A stretch of DNA of 5,085 nucleotides from Deltaproteobacteria bacterium (GTDB lineage: Bacteria; Desulfobacterota; Desulfuromonadia; Desulfuromonadales; BM103). The stretch spans positions 1-5,085 of the forward strand of contig SBFN01000079.1 in the NCBI GenBank assembly GCA_006226895.1. The letters are read 5' to 3'. The notes below the pieces were generated by a model. It had not been told where the DNA came from, did no database searches, and saw nothing but the letters and a program-made list of their open reading frames with translations. The position numbers and the translations under genes were made by a program. Below are positions 1-5,085 of this stretch, piece by piece. The first letter of the stretch is position 1. Each line of letters starts with the position of its first letter.

Positions 1-367
1 ATGCCATCACCGGTTCATTGACAGCCGCAGGGGCTGGAGGTTCGGCCTCTCGTTCAGCAAGAGTCAGCTGATCCTTTGCAAAGGGAGTGTTTAGCTCTGC
101 CTGGACTGCTGTTTCTTCAATCGCGGCGACCTGTTGGCTTTCTGCATTTGGATTTGCCGGCTCGAAACCAAACATCATATCCGAGAGAGCCCCCGCCATC
201 CACCAGATGAGGACGAGCAGGAGAACCCCTCCGCCGCCCAGCACAACGGGCAGGGGCAGGTAAGGAATTTTTTCCATCATGCTACGACGTGGCGGTTTAA
301 AGCCGGGCGGTGCGCCATCTTTCTTCTGTTGCTGCAAGTCACGCAACATCTGGTTGATCAGGCTCAT
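1..367 (-). CDS. mshN: MshN-like pilus biogenesis protein, N-terminal part (cut by left edge)
   Basis: Probable inner-membrane component of an MSHA-type (type IV pilus-like) assembly system. I read this frame by hand from the reverse complement: it is open for 122 codons from ATG 367 to the window edge. The protein starts MSLINQMLRDL, which matches my recollection of MshN-type TPR proteins. A short basic cytoplasmic stretch follows (KPPRR near residues 24-28), then one hydrophobic segment at about residues 37-61, then an Ala/Pro/Glu-rich linker typical of the periplasmic part before TPR repeats. The TPR region itself lies outside the window, so the name rests on the N-terminus and on the neighbour. 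Its ATG overlaps the TGA of the upstream ATPase gene (ATGA), so the two are very likely translationally coupled; a GGAG at 377-380 sits inside the upstream gene at suitable spacing. It could also be a more general TPR protein of a type II or type IV secretion-like system. Confidence 0.72.
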   Translation of the reverse strand, partial: MSLINQMLRDLQQQKKDGAPPGFKPPRRSMMEKIPYLPLPVVLGGGGVLLLVLIWWMAGALSDMMFGFEPANPNAESQQVAAIEETAVQAELNTPFAKDQLTLAEREAEPPAPAAVNEPVMA

Positions 368-1284
368 GACAAGACACTCCGCAACAGGTAAACAACCAGA
401 ACGACTTCCAGCACCGTAATAAGACCAACTGTGAAATAGAATGAGTTCCCGGTCAGGAATGATCGAGAGAGTTTCGTAGCGTCTTCTGTGTCACTGCTGG
501 CCATTTTCACTTGCGCCTGAGCAACTTCGTTTTGGCCTTGACCATAAGCAACCATCAAGGCTTTGTGACAAAGGATATTGACCAGTCTGGGGATGCCACG
601 ACTGGAGCGGTAGACGGCATCCAGAGCAGCCTCATCAAAAAGCCTGCGCCCCTCATGACCGGCCACCGTTAAACGATGATGAACGTAACCGCTCACTGCC
701 GCGCGATCCAGAGCGGGCAAATCATAACTAAACGTTATGCGCTGACGAAGTTGCCTCAAGTTGTCATTTTTCAGCAGCCCATCCAACTCCGGCTGGGCGA
801 AGATAACAATCTGCAGAAGCTTCTGCTTTTCCGTCTCCAGATTACTAAGCAGACGCAATGCTTCCAGGCTCTCTCTCGGCATGGCTTGCGCTTCGTCAAT
901 ACAGAGGACCGCCTTCTTGCCACCCTTCCGCAAAATCACCAACTGCTCGGTGATCCGTTTAACCAGGTCATGCATGGTGATCCCCTGGGGGATCATGATG
1001 TTCAGCTCTTCTGCAAGGGCCTGATAAAGTTCAAATGGCGTCAACAAGGGATTGGGAAGATAGGCCGCCTGGAAATCACCGGCCAGAGCCGCAAGCAATT
1101 TCCGGCACAACAAGGTCTTGCCGGTCCCGACTTCACCAGTAATCTTGATCAGGCCTTCGCCGCTCTGCAAAGCGACTAAAAGAACGTTCAGGGCCTGTTG
1201 ATGTCCGGTGTAGTTGTAAAAATAATCGGGATCAGGTGTCAGCGAGAATGGCGCTTCCCGCAACTTGAAATGTTCCTGATACAT
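364..1284 (-). CDS. mshM: MshM-like AAA ATPase of the ExeA/GspA family
   Basis: Predicted cytoplasmic ATPase, anchored at its C-terminus in the inner membrane, that helps assemble an MSHA-type pilus or related secretion machine. The 306-residue protein opens MYQEHFKLREAPFSLTPDPD, a typical ExeA/MshM start. Walker A GEVGTGKT is at residues 50-57 and Walker B VLCIDEAQ at about 126-133. A sensor-like strand (IVIFAQPEL, about 159-167) is followed by an arginine-rich RQLRQRI stretch that may hold the arginine finger. RGIPRLVNILCH at 229-240 is the conserved AAA lid motif of this family. Residues about 282-302 form one hydrophobic segment with a very short tail; there is no C-terminal peptidoglycan-binding domain as in ExeA, so MshM fits better. 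A strong ribosome site (GAGGGGG, 1293-1299) lies 8 bases before the ATG. It is the first gene of its operon here and overlaps the next gene by 4 bases. Confidence 0.88.
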   Translation of the reverse strand: MYQEHFKLREAPFSLTPDPDYFYNYTGHQQALNVLLVALQSGEGLIKITGEVGTGKTLLCRKLLAALAGDFQAAYLPNPLLTPFELYQALAEELNIMIPQGITMHDLVKRITEQLVILRKGGKKAVLCIDEAQAMPRESLEALRLLSNLETEKQKLLQIVIFAQPELDGLLKNDNLRQLRQRITFSYDLPALDRAAVSGYVHHRLTVAGHEGRRLFDEAALDAVYRSSRGIPRLVNILCHKALMVAYGQGQNEVAQAQVKMASSDTEDATKLSRSFLTGNSFYFTVGLITVLEVVLVVYLLRSVLS

Positions 1285-1334
1285 GAACTACGCCCCCTCA
1301 GGTCAGCGATCTTGCTAACCCGCAAATAGTGAGT

Positions 1335-1364
1335 ATTATATAGGCTAAAGCAGGAATAAACCAA
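1335..1364 (-). promoter_or_regulatory. Sigma-70-type promoter for the mshM-mshN operon
   Basis: On the minus strand a perfect TATAAT (1335-1340) is preceded, after 18 bases, by TTGGTT (1359-1364), which keeps only the TTG of the -35 consensus. A start near position 1328 would give a leader of about 44 bases before the mshM ATG at 1284. It lies in the AT-rich divergent gap, as expected. This is a sequence match only. Confidence 0.5.
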
Positions 1365-1429
1365 GGAATAAAGACTTAAGATATGATCAAATTCATAAAG
1401 CTCATAAGAATAATTAAGGAGAAGAGATT

Positions 1430-1750
1430 ATGACCCTTGCTGAACTTGCCAAGCATGATGGCCGTGATGGCCGCCGCGCTTACGTCGCCGTAAACGGAAC
1501 GGTGTATGATTTGACCGACAGCCCTCGCTGGGAGAATGGTCTGCACCCACCTGATCATCAAGCCGGCCAGGATCTGACCGAGGAACTCACCGGGGCGCCC
1601 CACGTGCGTACGGTGATTGAACGTTTCCCGGTTATTGGTTCTCTTGAAGAGGAAGCGCCAGCACAAACCACCTCGGGCAACGGCAAGGTCACACTGGGTA
1701 TCATCATCTCGGCAATTGTTCTTGCCGTGATCATTTTTTTGATACTTTAG
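1430..1750 (+). CDS. Tail-anchored cytochrome b5-like heme-binding domain protein
   Basis: Small 106-residue protein of the bacterial short cytochrome b5-like heme/steroid-binding family. Residues 1-72 form the domain: TLAELAKHDG, then AYVAVNGTVYDLTDS (about 18-31), then a His-rich stretch with H39 and H43 (GLHPPDHQAGQDLTEEL), then APH with H58 and FPVIG. The conserved histidines make heme binding likely, with H58 and one of H39/H43 as candidate axial ligands (inference). After a short Glu/Gln/Thr linker, residues about 88-106 are a continuous Ile/Val/Leu-rich membrane segment at the extreme C-terminus, so the heme domain should face the cytoplasm. An AAGGAG (1416-1421) 8 bases before the ATG supports the start. 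It is transcribed divergently from mshM; a TATGAT at 1382-1387 could be its -10 box, but no -35 is convincing. Partner and substrate are unknown; a role in membrane electron transfer or heme handling is only a guess. Confidence 0.85.
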   Translation: MTLAELAKHDGRDGRRAYVAVNGTVYDLTDSPRWENGLHPPDHQAGQDLTEELTGAPHVRTVIERFPVIGSLEEEAPAQTTSGNGKVTLGIIISAIVLAVIIFLIL

Positions 1751-1815
1751 CACTTTGGTTTGACAAGAATAGTACCTTTAAGCATTCGGTTCTATAATCC
1801 GAAAAAATGTTTAAT

Positions 1816-1907
1816 GCAGAAGCGCAAAGGGCGCAGAGGGAAACACTTCAAATTTTAAACACGCTTCAATTCTAACTATGCCCCTCTGCGTATTCGCGTC
1901 TTTCTGT
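1816..1907. repeat. Imperfect long inverted repeat made of 9-base units
   Basis: The left arm (1816-1840) and right arm (1882-1907) are reverse complements with a few mismatches and bulges around a 41-base centre. The innermost 9 bp are perfect: CGCAGAGGG at 1832-1840 against CCCTCTGCG at 1882-1890. Each arm is built of degenerate units of 8-10 bases such as CAGAAGCG, CAAAGGGCG and CAGAGGG. It lies between genes and resembles the dispersed CGCAGAG/CGCAAAG-type intergenic palindromes I recall from environmental genomes, but the family cannot be confirmed from one copy. No U-run follows the right arm, so it is not an ordinary terminator. Confidence 0.6.
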
Positions 1908-1909
1908 TA

Positions 1910-1926
1910 GTAAACAGTCTGTTTAC
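1910..1926. promoter_or_regulatory. Operator-like perfect palindrome GTAAACAGTCTGTTTAC
   Basis: Two perfect 8-base half sites (GTAAACAG and CTGTTTAC) flank one central base. Size and symmetry fit the binding site of a dimeric repressor; the AACAG-n-CTGTT core is reminiscent of TetR-family operators (inference). It overlaps the possible -35 element TTTACC (1922-1927) of the promoter just downstream, the position expected for repression. No regulator gene lies next to it in this window. Confidence 0.45.
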
Positions 1927-1949
1927 CCTGCCTTTGTTTTGCCTATAGG
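1922..1949 (+). promoter_or_regulatory. Candidate promoter overlapping the palindrome
   Basis: TTTACC (1922-1927), a 16-base spacer and TATAGG (1944-1949) each match four of six consensus bases. Transcription would start near 1956, about 50 bases before the ATG at 2005. The -10 box lies inside a 10-bp palindrome GCCTATAGGC (1941-1950). Moderate matches only. Confidence 0.3.
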
Positions 1950-1968
1950 CCCGCAAGAATTTGCATCC

Positions 1969-1997
1969 TTGATTTTTTTGCCCGGCTCGGTTATTCT
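1969..1997 (+). promoter_or_regulatory. Second candidate promoter just before the mini-ORF
   Basis: TTGATT (1969-1974), a 17-base spacer and TATTCT (1992-1997) each match four of six consensus bases. The predicted start, about 2004, coincides with the ATG at 2005, so a transcript from here would be leaderless for the mini-ORF or would be a small RNA of roughly 140 bases ending at the terminator near 2145. Confidence 0.3.
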
Positions 1998-2004
1998 CCG
2001 CGCC

Positions 2005-2124
2005 ATGTTCCGTTACCTGATTTTATTCGGCAGTATCATCTGGGCAAGCCTGCTGCTCCTTTCCTGGAGCGGGCCAGCTGAAACAGCTGCCCAACCGACG
2101 CCCGTTGTCAAAAACGCCTCCTGA
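2005..2124 (+). CDS. Hypothetical 39-residue membrane or exported peptide
   Basis: I do not recognise this gene. The peptide begins MFRY, has a strongly hydrophobic stretch at residues about 4-21 (rich in Leu/Ile with two Trp), then a short polar tail rich in Ala, Pro and Thr. It could be a single-span small membrane protein, or a signal peptide with a short secreted tail (the SGPAETAA region offers possible cleavage sites). No Shine-Dalgarno sequence precedes the ATG. The same frame is open back to a TTG at 1939, which would give 61 residues, but that start would precede both candidate transcription starts and also lacks a clear ribosome site. The TGA stop lies inside the terminator stem. 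Codon use looks coding-like, and a promoter-ORF-terminator layout supports a real transcript, but translation is uncertain; the region may instead be a small RNA. Confidence 0.4.
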   Translation: MFRYLILFGSIIWASLLLLSWSGPAETAAQPTPVVKNAS

Positions 2125-2141
2125 ATGACAGGAGGCGTTTT
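2111..2141. terminator. Strong bidirectional intrinsic terminator
   Basis: AAAACGCCTCCTG (2111-2123), a five-base loop AATGA, and CAGGAGGCGTTTT (2129-2141) form a perfect 13-bp stem. A T-run closes it on either strand, so it can end both the plus-strand unit holding the 39-residue ORF and the convergent minus-strand radical SAM gene, whose stop codon is 13 bases away. Confidence 0.9.
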
Positions 2142-2153
2142 CAATTTCCAGGC

Positions 2154-3086
2154 CTATTCTCCGCTTCTTTCTGTCAAGCAACGGCAAGAGTCGCCCTGAC
2201 GCGACCCGCGTCGTGCAAACTCCGCATCAATCGCGTTGAGAACCTCCCATTTTTTGAGCGACCAGAGAGGTGCCAAAAGTTGCGCCCTGGGGCCATCACC
2301 GGTCAGGCGGTGAATCAAAGTCTCGGGACACAGACGCTCCATGCAATCAACAACCAGCGCAACATACTCCTCCATGCCCATCACTGAAACTTCACCCTCC
2401 GTATAGAGATCACCGAGAGGCGTATCCTGCAGAACATGGAGCAGGTGCAACTTCACGCCCTCGACCTGCAACTCTGCAAGAATATCAATAGTTTTCAGCA
2501 TGTCGCCACGGCTTTCTCCGGGCAGGCCGAGGATCACGTGCACGCAGGTACGCAAACCGCGTGACTTTGCACCCTGCACAGCTTTGACAAAAGTCGCAAA
2601 ATCATGACCACGCCTTAACCAGTCCAGAGTGCGATCATGGCTACTCTGAAGACCCAACTCCAACCAGAGGTAGGTTTTTGCATGATATTCAGCGAGCAGA
2701 TCCAGGACCTCGACAGGAACACAGTCCGGCCGCGTGCCAATCGCCAGACCGACCACATCCTCAACCGCCAGCGCCTCATCATAAAGGGTACGCAACTCTT
2801 CAACAGGAGCAAGGGTATTGGAAAAAGGCTGGAAATAGGCCATGAACTTACCCGCCTTATACTTGCGGGTCATCACCTCCTTGCCCTGTTCAATTTGTGC
2901 GGCTACACTCAACTGGCGCTCGACACCAACCGCTCCTGAACCGCCTGGGTCACAAAAGAGACAACCTGCACCAGATCGGCCACCGTCGCGATTGGGGCAA
3001 CCGAAACCGGCATCGACGGAGATCTTGTGCACGCGGCCGCCGAAGCGTTTTTTAAGGTGACTGGAGAAAAGCTGATAGGGTTTCAT
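2154..3086 (-). CDS. yhcC: YhcC-type radical SAM protein (TIGR01212 family)
   Basis: Predicted [4Fe-4S] radical S-adenosylmethionine enzyme of the YhcC/TIGR01212 family, related to the Elp3-like group; the substrate is not established. With the chosen start the protein has 310 residues, near the size I recall for E. coli YhcC. It opens MKPYQLFSSHLKKRFG, followed by HKISVDAGFGCPNRDG. The cluster cysteines are C30, C42 and C45 (C-x11-C-x2-C, ending GCLFCDPGGSGA). Later motifs are YFQPFSNT (about 84-91), IGTRPDCV (116-123), LELGLQSSHD (142-151), HVILGLPGE (183-191) and KLHLLHVLQDTPL (212-224), all typical of the family. The frame is open up to a TTG at 3146, which would add 20 residues; I chose ATG 3086 because it matches the family N-terminus, although neither start has a clear ribosome site. 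On the minus strand a TTGACA (3151-3156) could be a -35 box, but no good -10 follows. It ends at the shared terminator. Confidence 0.9.
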   Translation of the reverse strand: MKPYQLFSSHLKKRFGGRVHKISVDAGFGCPNRDGGRSGAGCLFCDPGGSGAVGVERQLSVAAQIEQGKEVMTRKYKAGKFMAYFQPFSNTLAPVEELRTLYDEALAVEDVVGLAIGTRPDCVPVEVLDLLAEYHAKTYLWLELGLQSSHDRTLDWLRRGHDFATFVKAVQGAKSRGLRTCVHVILGLPGESRGDMLKTIDILAELQVEGVKLHLLHVLQDTPLGDLYTEGEVSVMGMEEYVALVVDCMERLCPETLIHRLTGDGPRAQLLAPLWSLKKWEVLNAIDAEFARRGSRQGDSCRCLTERSGE

Positions 3087-3234
3087 CAATTCAACCAACT
3101 GATTCACAAAAATGCGAAGGTAAATAGCTAAACGGACCGGGATCAAGAAGTGTCAACCTGTTGCGGTTTCACGCTTAACTCAACTATGCCATCTTGTTCT
3201 GACGGGGGCAAGAAGACAAAGCTATGGAACCGGA

Positions 3235-3262
3235 TTGCGGTGAAGCATCGGGTTGGTATAAT
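3235..3262 (+). promoter_or_regulatory. Extended -10 promoter for the response regulator unit
   Basis: A perfect TATAAT (3257-3262) carries the extended -10 TG one base upstream (TGGTATAAT). TTGCGG (3235-3240) stands 16 bases before it as a weak -35. A start near 3269 would give a leader of about 33 bases before ATG 3302. It is the best plus-strand promoter in the window. Confidence 0.6.
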
Positions 3263-3289
3263 GAAGTGGGTCTTGCTACGCCCTTTTTT

Positions 3290-3295
3290 GAGGAG
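3290..3295 (+). promoter_or_regulatory. Ribosome binding site fixing the response regulator start
   Basis: GAGGAG lies six bases before ATG 3302. It favours this start over the in-frame ATG at 3224, which lies upstream of the predicted promoter and would add 26 residues unlike any receiver domain. Confidence 0.85.
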
Positions 3296-3301
3296 TGCAC
3301 C

Positions 3302-3658
3302 ATGGCACACTTGCTGGTCATTGATGATGAGGGTGACATTCGCCACCTTTATGCGGCTGAACTGGAGGATGAGGGACACAGTGTTATCACCTGCGGCAAC
3401 CGTAGCCGGGCGCTGGAGCTGTTGCACCATCAGGTTTTCGATCTGATCATCCTCGATATCCAGCTTGAACAGGAGAGTGGCCTGGAGCTCCTGCAGCAAA
3501 TAGCCCGCGAGAGTGAAAAGACACCCGTGATTCTCTGCAGCGCCTACAGTTGTTACAAGGAGGATTTTTCCTCCTGGCTGGCAGATGCCTACGTGGTCAA
3601 AAGCTCCAATCTCGACGAACTGAAAAATGAAGTCCGCCGCCTGCTCGCACAAGCCTGA
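3302..3658 (+). CDS. Single-domain response regulator (CheY-like receiver)
   Basis: A 118-residue receiver domain with no output domain, so it should signal through protein contacts or phosphotransfer instead of by binding DNA. It starts MAHLLVIDDE with acidic pocket residues D8 and D9. The phospho-acceptor is D52 in LIILDIQL, the conserved hydroxyl residue is S80 in VILCSAY, and the conserved lysine is K100 in YVVKSS. All catalytic positions of an active receiver are therefore present. The length fits a complete domain with no linker or tail. No histidine kinase gene is adjacent, so its kinase is unknown. The next gene follows after 54 bases with no terminator between, so both are probably co-transcribed from the promoter near 3257. 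A link to polysaccharide or nucleotide-sugar synthesis is suggested only by this arrangement. Confidence 0.9.
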   Translation: MAHLLVIDDEGDIRHLYAAELEDEGHSVITCGNRSRALELLHHQVFDLIILDIQLEQESGLELLQQIARESEKTPVILCSAYSCYKEDFSSWLADAYVVKSSNLDELKNEVRRLLAQA

Positions 3659-3701
3659 CATCTCCAGCAAAGAGAACCAGGACCCACCTTATCGCTCGTT
3701 T

Positions 3702-3706
3702 AGGAG
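3702..3706 (+). promoter_or_regulatory. Ribosome binding site supporting a TTG start
   Basis: AGGAG lies six bases before TTG 3713. The next in-frame ATG, at residue 6, falls inside the conserved nucleotide-binding loop start (KAVIMAGG), so the TTG must be the true start. Confidence 0.85.
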
Positions 3707-3712
3707 ACTTCA

Positions 3713-5085
3713 TTGAAAGCTGTCATTATGGCGGGTGGCTTCGGCACCCGCATTCATCCTCTGACCATCAGCATGCCCAAGCCGATGATCCCCCTGATCA
3801 ACCGACCGATCATGGAACACATCGTTAACCTGCTTAAGCAGCATGGTATTACCGACCTGGTGTTACTGCTGTTCCACCAGCCGGAAGTCATCAAAAAATA
3901 TTTCGGTGACGGTAGCGAGTTCGGCGTCCACATCACTTACGTGACCCCCCTGGAGGACTTTGGCACCGCCGGCGCAGTCAAGGCTGCAGCAAGACACCTC
4001 GATGAACGGTTTATGATTATCAGTGGTGATCTTTTAACCGATTTCGACCTCTCACAAGCAATCGCATTCCATGAGAAAAAACAGGCGAAGGCGACCATCA
4101 CCCTGACATCGGTCATCGACCCTCTTCAATTCGGTGTTGTTATCACCGACAAAGATTCCCGCATCACCAAGTTTCTTGAGAAGCCCGGATGGGGAGAAGT
4201 TTTTTCCGACACCATCAACACGGGCATCTATATTCTGGAACCGGAAGTTCTGGAGCTGATCCCGGAGAGCGAAAACCGTGACTGGGCCAAGGACATCTTC
4301 CCCAAAATGCTTGAGAATGCAGACGATCTGTTTGGTTGTGCCCTGCAAGGCTACTGGGCCGACATCGGCAATCCGGAGGCATACCTCGAGGCATGCCATG
4401 ACATCTGCCACGGCAAGGTTACAGTAAAGGTCCCTGAGCCGACAAGGCCGACAGAAGAGAGGATATTTATCAGCCCTGACGCCCAGGTCGACGAACAGGC
4501 CAGGCTCTCCGGCATGATCGTTCTGGGCGACAACACCCGGATCAAAGGGAAGGCAAACCTTATCAACTGCGTGGTCGGCCGCAACTGCCAGATCGAGGAG
4601 AACGTCACCCTTGAGGACGCCATTCTTTGGGATAACGTTTATATCAAGGCAGGGACAAGGGTCACAGGGTCGAATCTTGGGCACCGGGTCCGCATCGGCA
4701 AGAATTCAGTCATCGAATCCGGCGCTGTGATTGCGGATGAGACGATGGTCGGCGATAACGTCAACATTCGAGCCAATGTTAAAATCTGGCCGCGCAAGGT
4801 CATCGAAAGCGGATCGACTGTTTCAACCAACCTGATCTGGGGAGAGAAGTGGCGTAAAAGCCTCTTCGAAGGAACCCTGGTACGCGGCATGACCAATATT
4901 GAATTGACACCGGAGTTCTCTGCCCGCCTCGGTGCAGCCTACGGATCAACGCTGCCCAAAAACAGTTTTATCCTGGCCGGGCGCGATGCCGTTCGCTCGT
5001 CGCGAATGCTTAAACGCTCTTTCGTTGGCGGGTTGCTTTCCGCCGGGGTGAACGTTCGTGACATCAAGATGATCTCACTGCCGGT
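3713..5085 (+). CDS. Nucleotidyltransferase / phosphomannomutase fusion (mannose-1-phosphate guanylyltransferase-like), cut by right edge
   Basis: Predicted cytoplasmic sugar-nucleotide enzyme: the first domain would join a nucleotide to a sugar 1-phosphate (GDP-mannose is the usual annotation), and the last would interconvert hexose 6- and 1-phosphates. It is open for 457 codons to the edge. Residues 1-230 are the NTP-transferase domain: MKAVIMAGGFGTR with the nucleotide loop, MPKPM with K23 for phosphate contact, SGDLLTDFD with D106 as probable metal ligand, FLEKP at 154-158 and NTGIY at 169-173. Residues about 250-370 carry hexapeptide-like repeats (VVGRNCQIEENV, LGHRVRIGKNSVIESGAVI) of a left-handed beta-helix. 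From about residue 385 a phosphomannomutase N-terminus begins (RGMTNIELTPEFSARLGAAYG, GRDAVRSSRMLKRS). The mutase serine loop lies beyond the window, so mutase activity cannot be judged. Such fusions are, from memory, about 830 residues, so roughly half is present. Substrate could be mannose or glucose phosphate. Probably co-transcribed with the response regulator. Confidence 0.88.
   Translation, partial: MKAVIMAGGFGTRIHPLTISMPKPMIPLINRPIMEHIVNLLKQHGITDLVLLLFHQPEVIKKYFGDGSEFGVHITYVTPLEDFGTAGAVKAAARHLDERFMIISGDLLTDFDLSQAIAFHEKKQAKATITLTSVIDPLQFGVVITDKDSRITKFLEKPGWGEVFSDTINTGIYILEPEVLELIPESENRDWAKDIFPKMLENADDLFGCALQGYWADIGNPEAYLEACHDICHGKVTVKVPEPTRPTEERIFISPDAQVDEQARLSGMIVLGDNTRIKGKANLINCVVGRNCQIEENVTLEDAILWDNVYIKAGTRVTGSNLGHRVRIGKNSVIESGAVIADETMVGDNVNIRANVKIWPRKVIESGSTVSTNLIWGEKWRKSLFEGTLVRGMTNIELTPEFSARLGAAYGSTLPKNSFILAGRDAVRSSRMLKRSFVGGLLSAGVNVRDIKMISLP

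Noticed and set aside
134..391. Plus-strand frame of 85 codons
   Set aside because: It lies antisense to the MshN-like reading frame, which has a family-typical N-terminus and a membrane segment; the plus frame looks like composition-driven noise.
676..1179. Plus-strand frame of 167 codons opposite the ATPase gene
   Set aside because: It is antisense to the Walker motifs of mshM and has no recognisable domain or ribosome site.
1376..1753. Minus-strand frame of 125 codons over the cytochrome b5 gene
   Set aside because: It is fully opposite a recognised family gene with a good ribosome site, and its own product resembles nothing I know.
1760..1798. TTGACA (1760-1765) and TATAAT (1793-1798) as a promoter
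   Set aside because: The spacer is 27 bases, far beyond the usual 16-18, and no better -35 matches the TATAAT. The two perfect boxes are probably unrelated.
1785..1803. TTCGG/CCGAA hairpin after the cytochrome b5 gene as a terminator
   Set aside because: The stem is only five pairs with a nine-base loop and is followed by A residues, so it is not a terminator on the plus strand.
1807..1875. 22-codon plus-strand ORF starting ATG after the TATAAT at 1793-1798
   Set aside because: Its product (AEAQRAQRE-like) is simply the translation of the 9-base repeat units; such short repeat-derived frames are not good gene candidates.
2270..3060. Plus-strand frames of 72-100 codons and a second minus frame inside the radical SAM gene
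   Set aside because: They overlap the family-conserved radical SAM frame and show no domain, ribosome site or promoter of their own.
3143..3670. Minus-strand frame of 175 codons
   Set aside because: It is antisense to the response regulator, which has all receiver active-site residues and a clear ribosome site.
4052..4684. Minus-strand frame of 210 codons
   Set aside because: It is a shadow of the nucleotidyltransferase/mutase fusion, whose motifs are continuous on the plus strand.

Overview
The gene set suggests a Gram-negative, pilus-forming bacterium, most likely a deltaproteobacterium of the Desulfuromonadales (Geobacter, Pelobacter or Desulfuromonas type). This is inferred from the combination of MSHA-type pilus assembly genes, a short bacterial cytochrome b5-like protein, a YhcC-type radical SAM protein and a nucleotidyltransferase/phosphomannomutase fusion. 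No rRNA, tRNA, CRISPR array or transposase gene is visible, so the assignment rests on gene content alone.

Layout. Positions 1-1284 (minus strand) hold the start of a pilus assembly operon: an MshM-like AAA ATPase, then an MshN-like membrane protein that runs off the left edge. The two genes overlap by an ATGA junction. A promoter with a perfect TATAAT lies upstream of mshM, in the divergent gap before a plus-strand gene for a small tail-anchored cytochrome b5-domain protein (1430-1750). Positions 1751-2153 are mostly non-coding and unusually rich in structure: an imperfect long inverted repeat built from 9-base purine-rich units, a perfect 17-bp operator-like palindrome over a candidate promoter, a 39-codon membrane or exported mini-ORF, and a 13-bp-stem terminator shared with the convergent yhcC-like gene.

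That radical SAM gene (minus strand, 2154-3086) diverges from a plus-strand unit. The unit begins at an extended -10 promoter and holds a single-domain response regulator (3302-3658) and, 54 bases later, a large sugar-nucleotide enzyme. The enzyme starts at TTG 3713 and is cut by the right edge. It carries a nucleotidyltransferase domain, a left-handed beta-helix region and the start of a phosphomannomutase domain.

The protein genes belong to recognisable families. No clear new multi-gene system is visible. The least explained stretch is 1807-2145, with its palindromic repeat, operator-like site and mini-ORF or small RNA unit.
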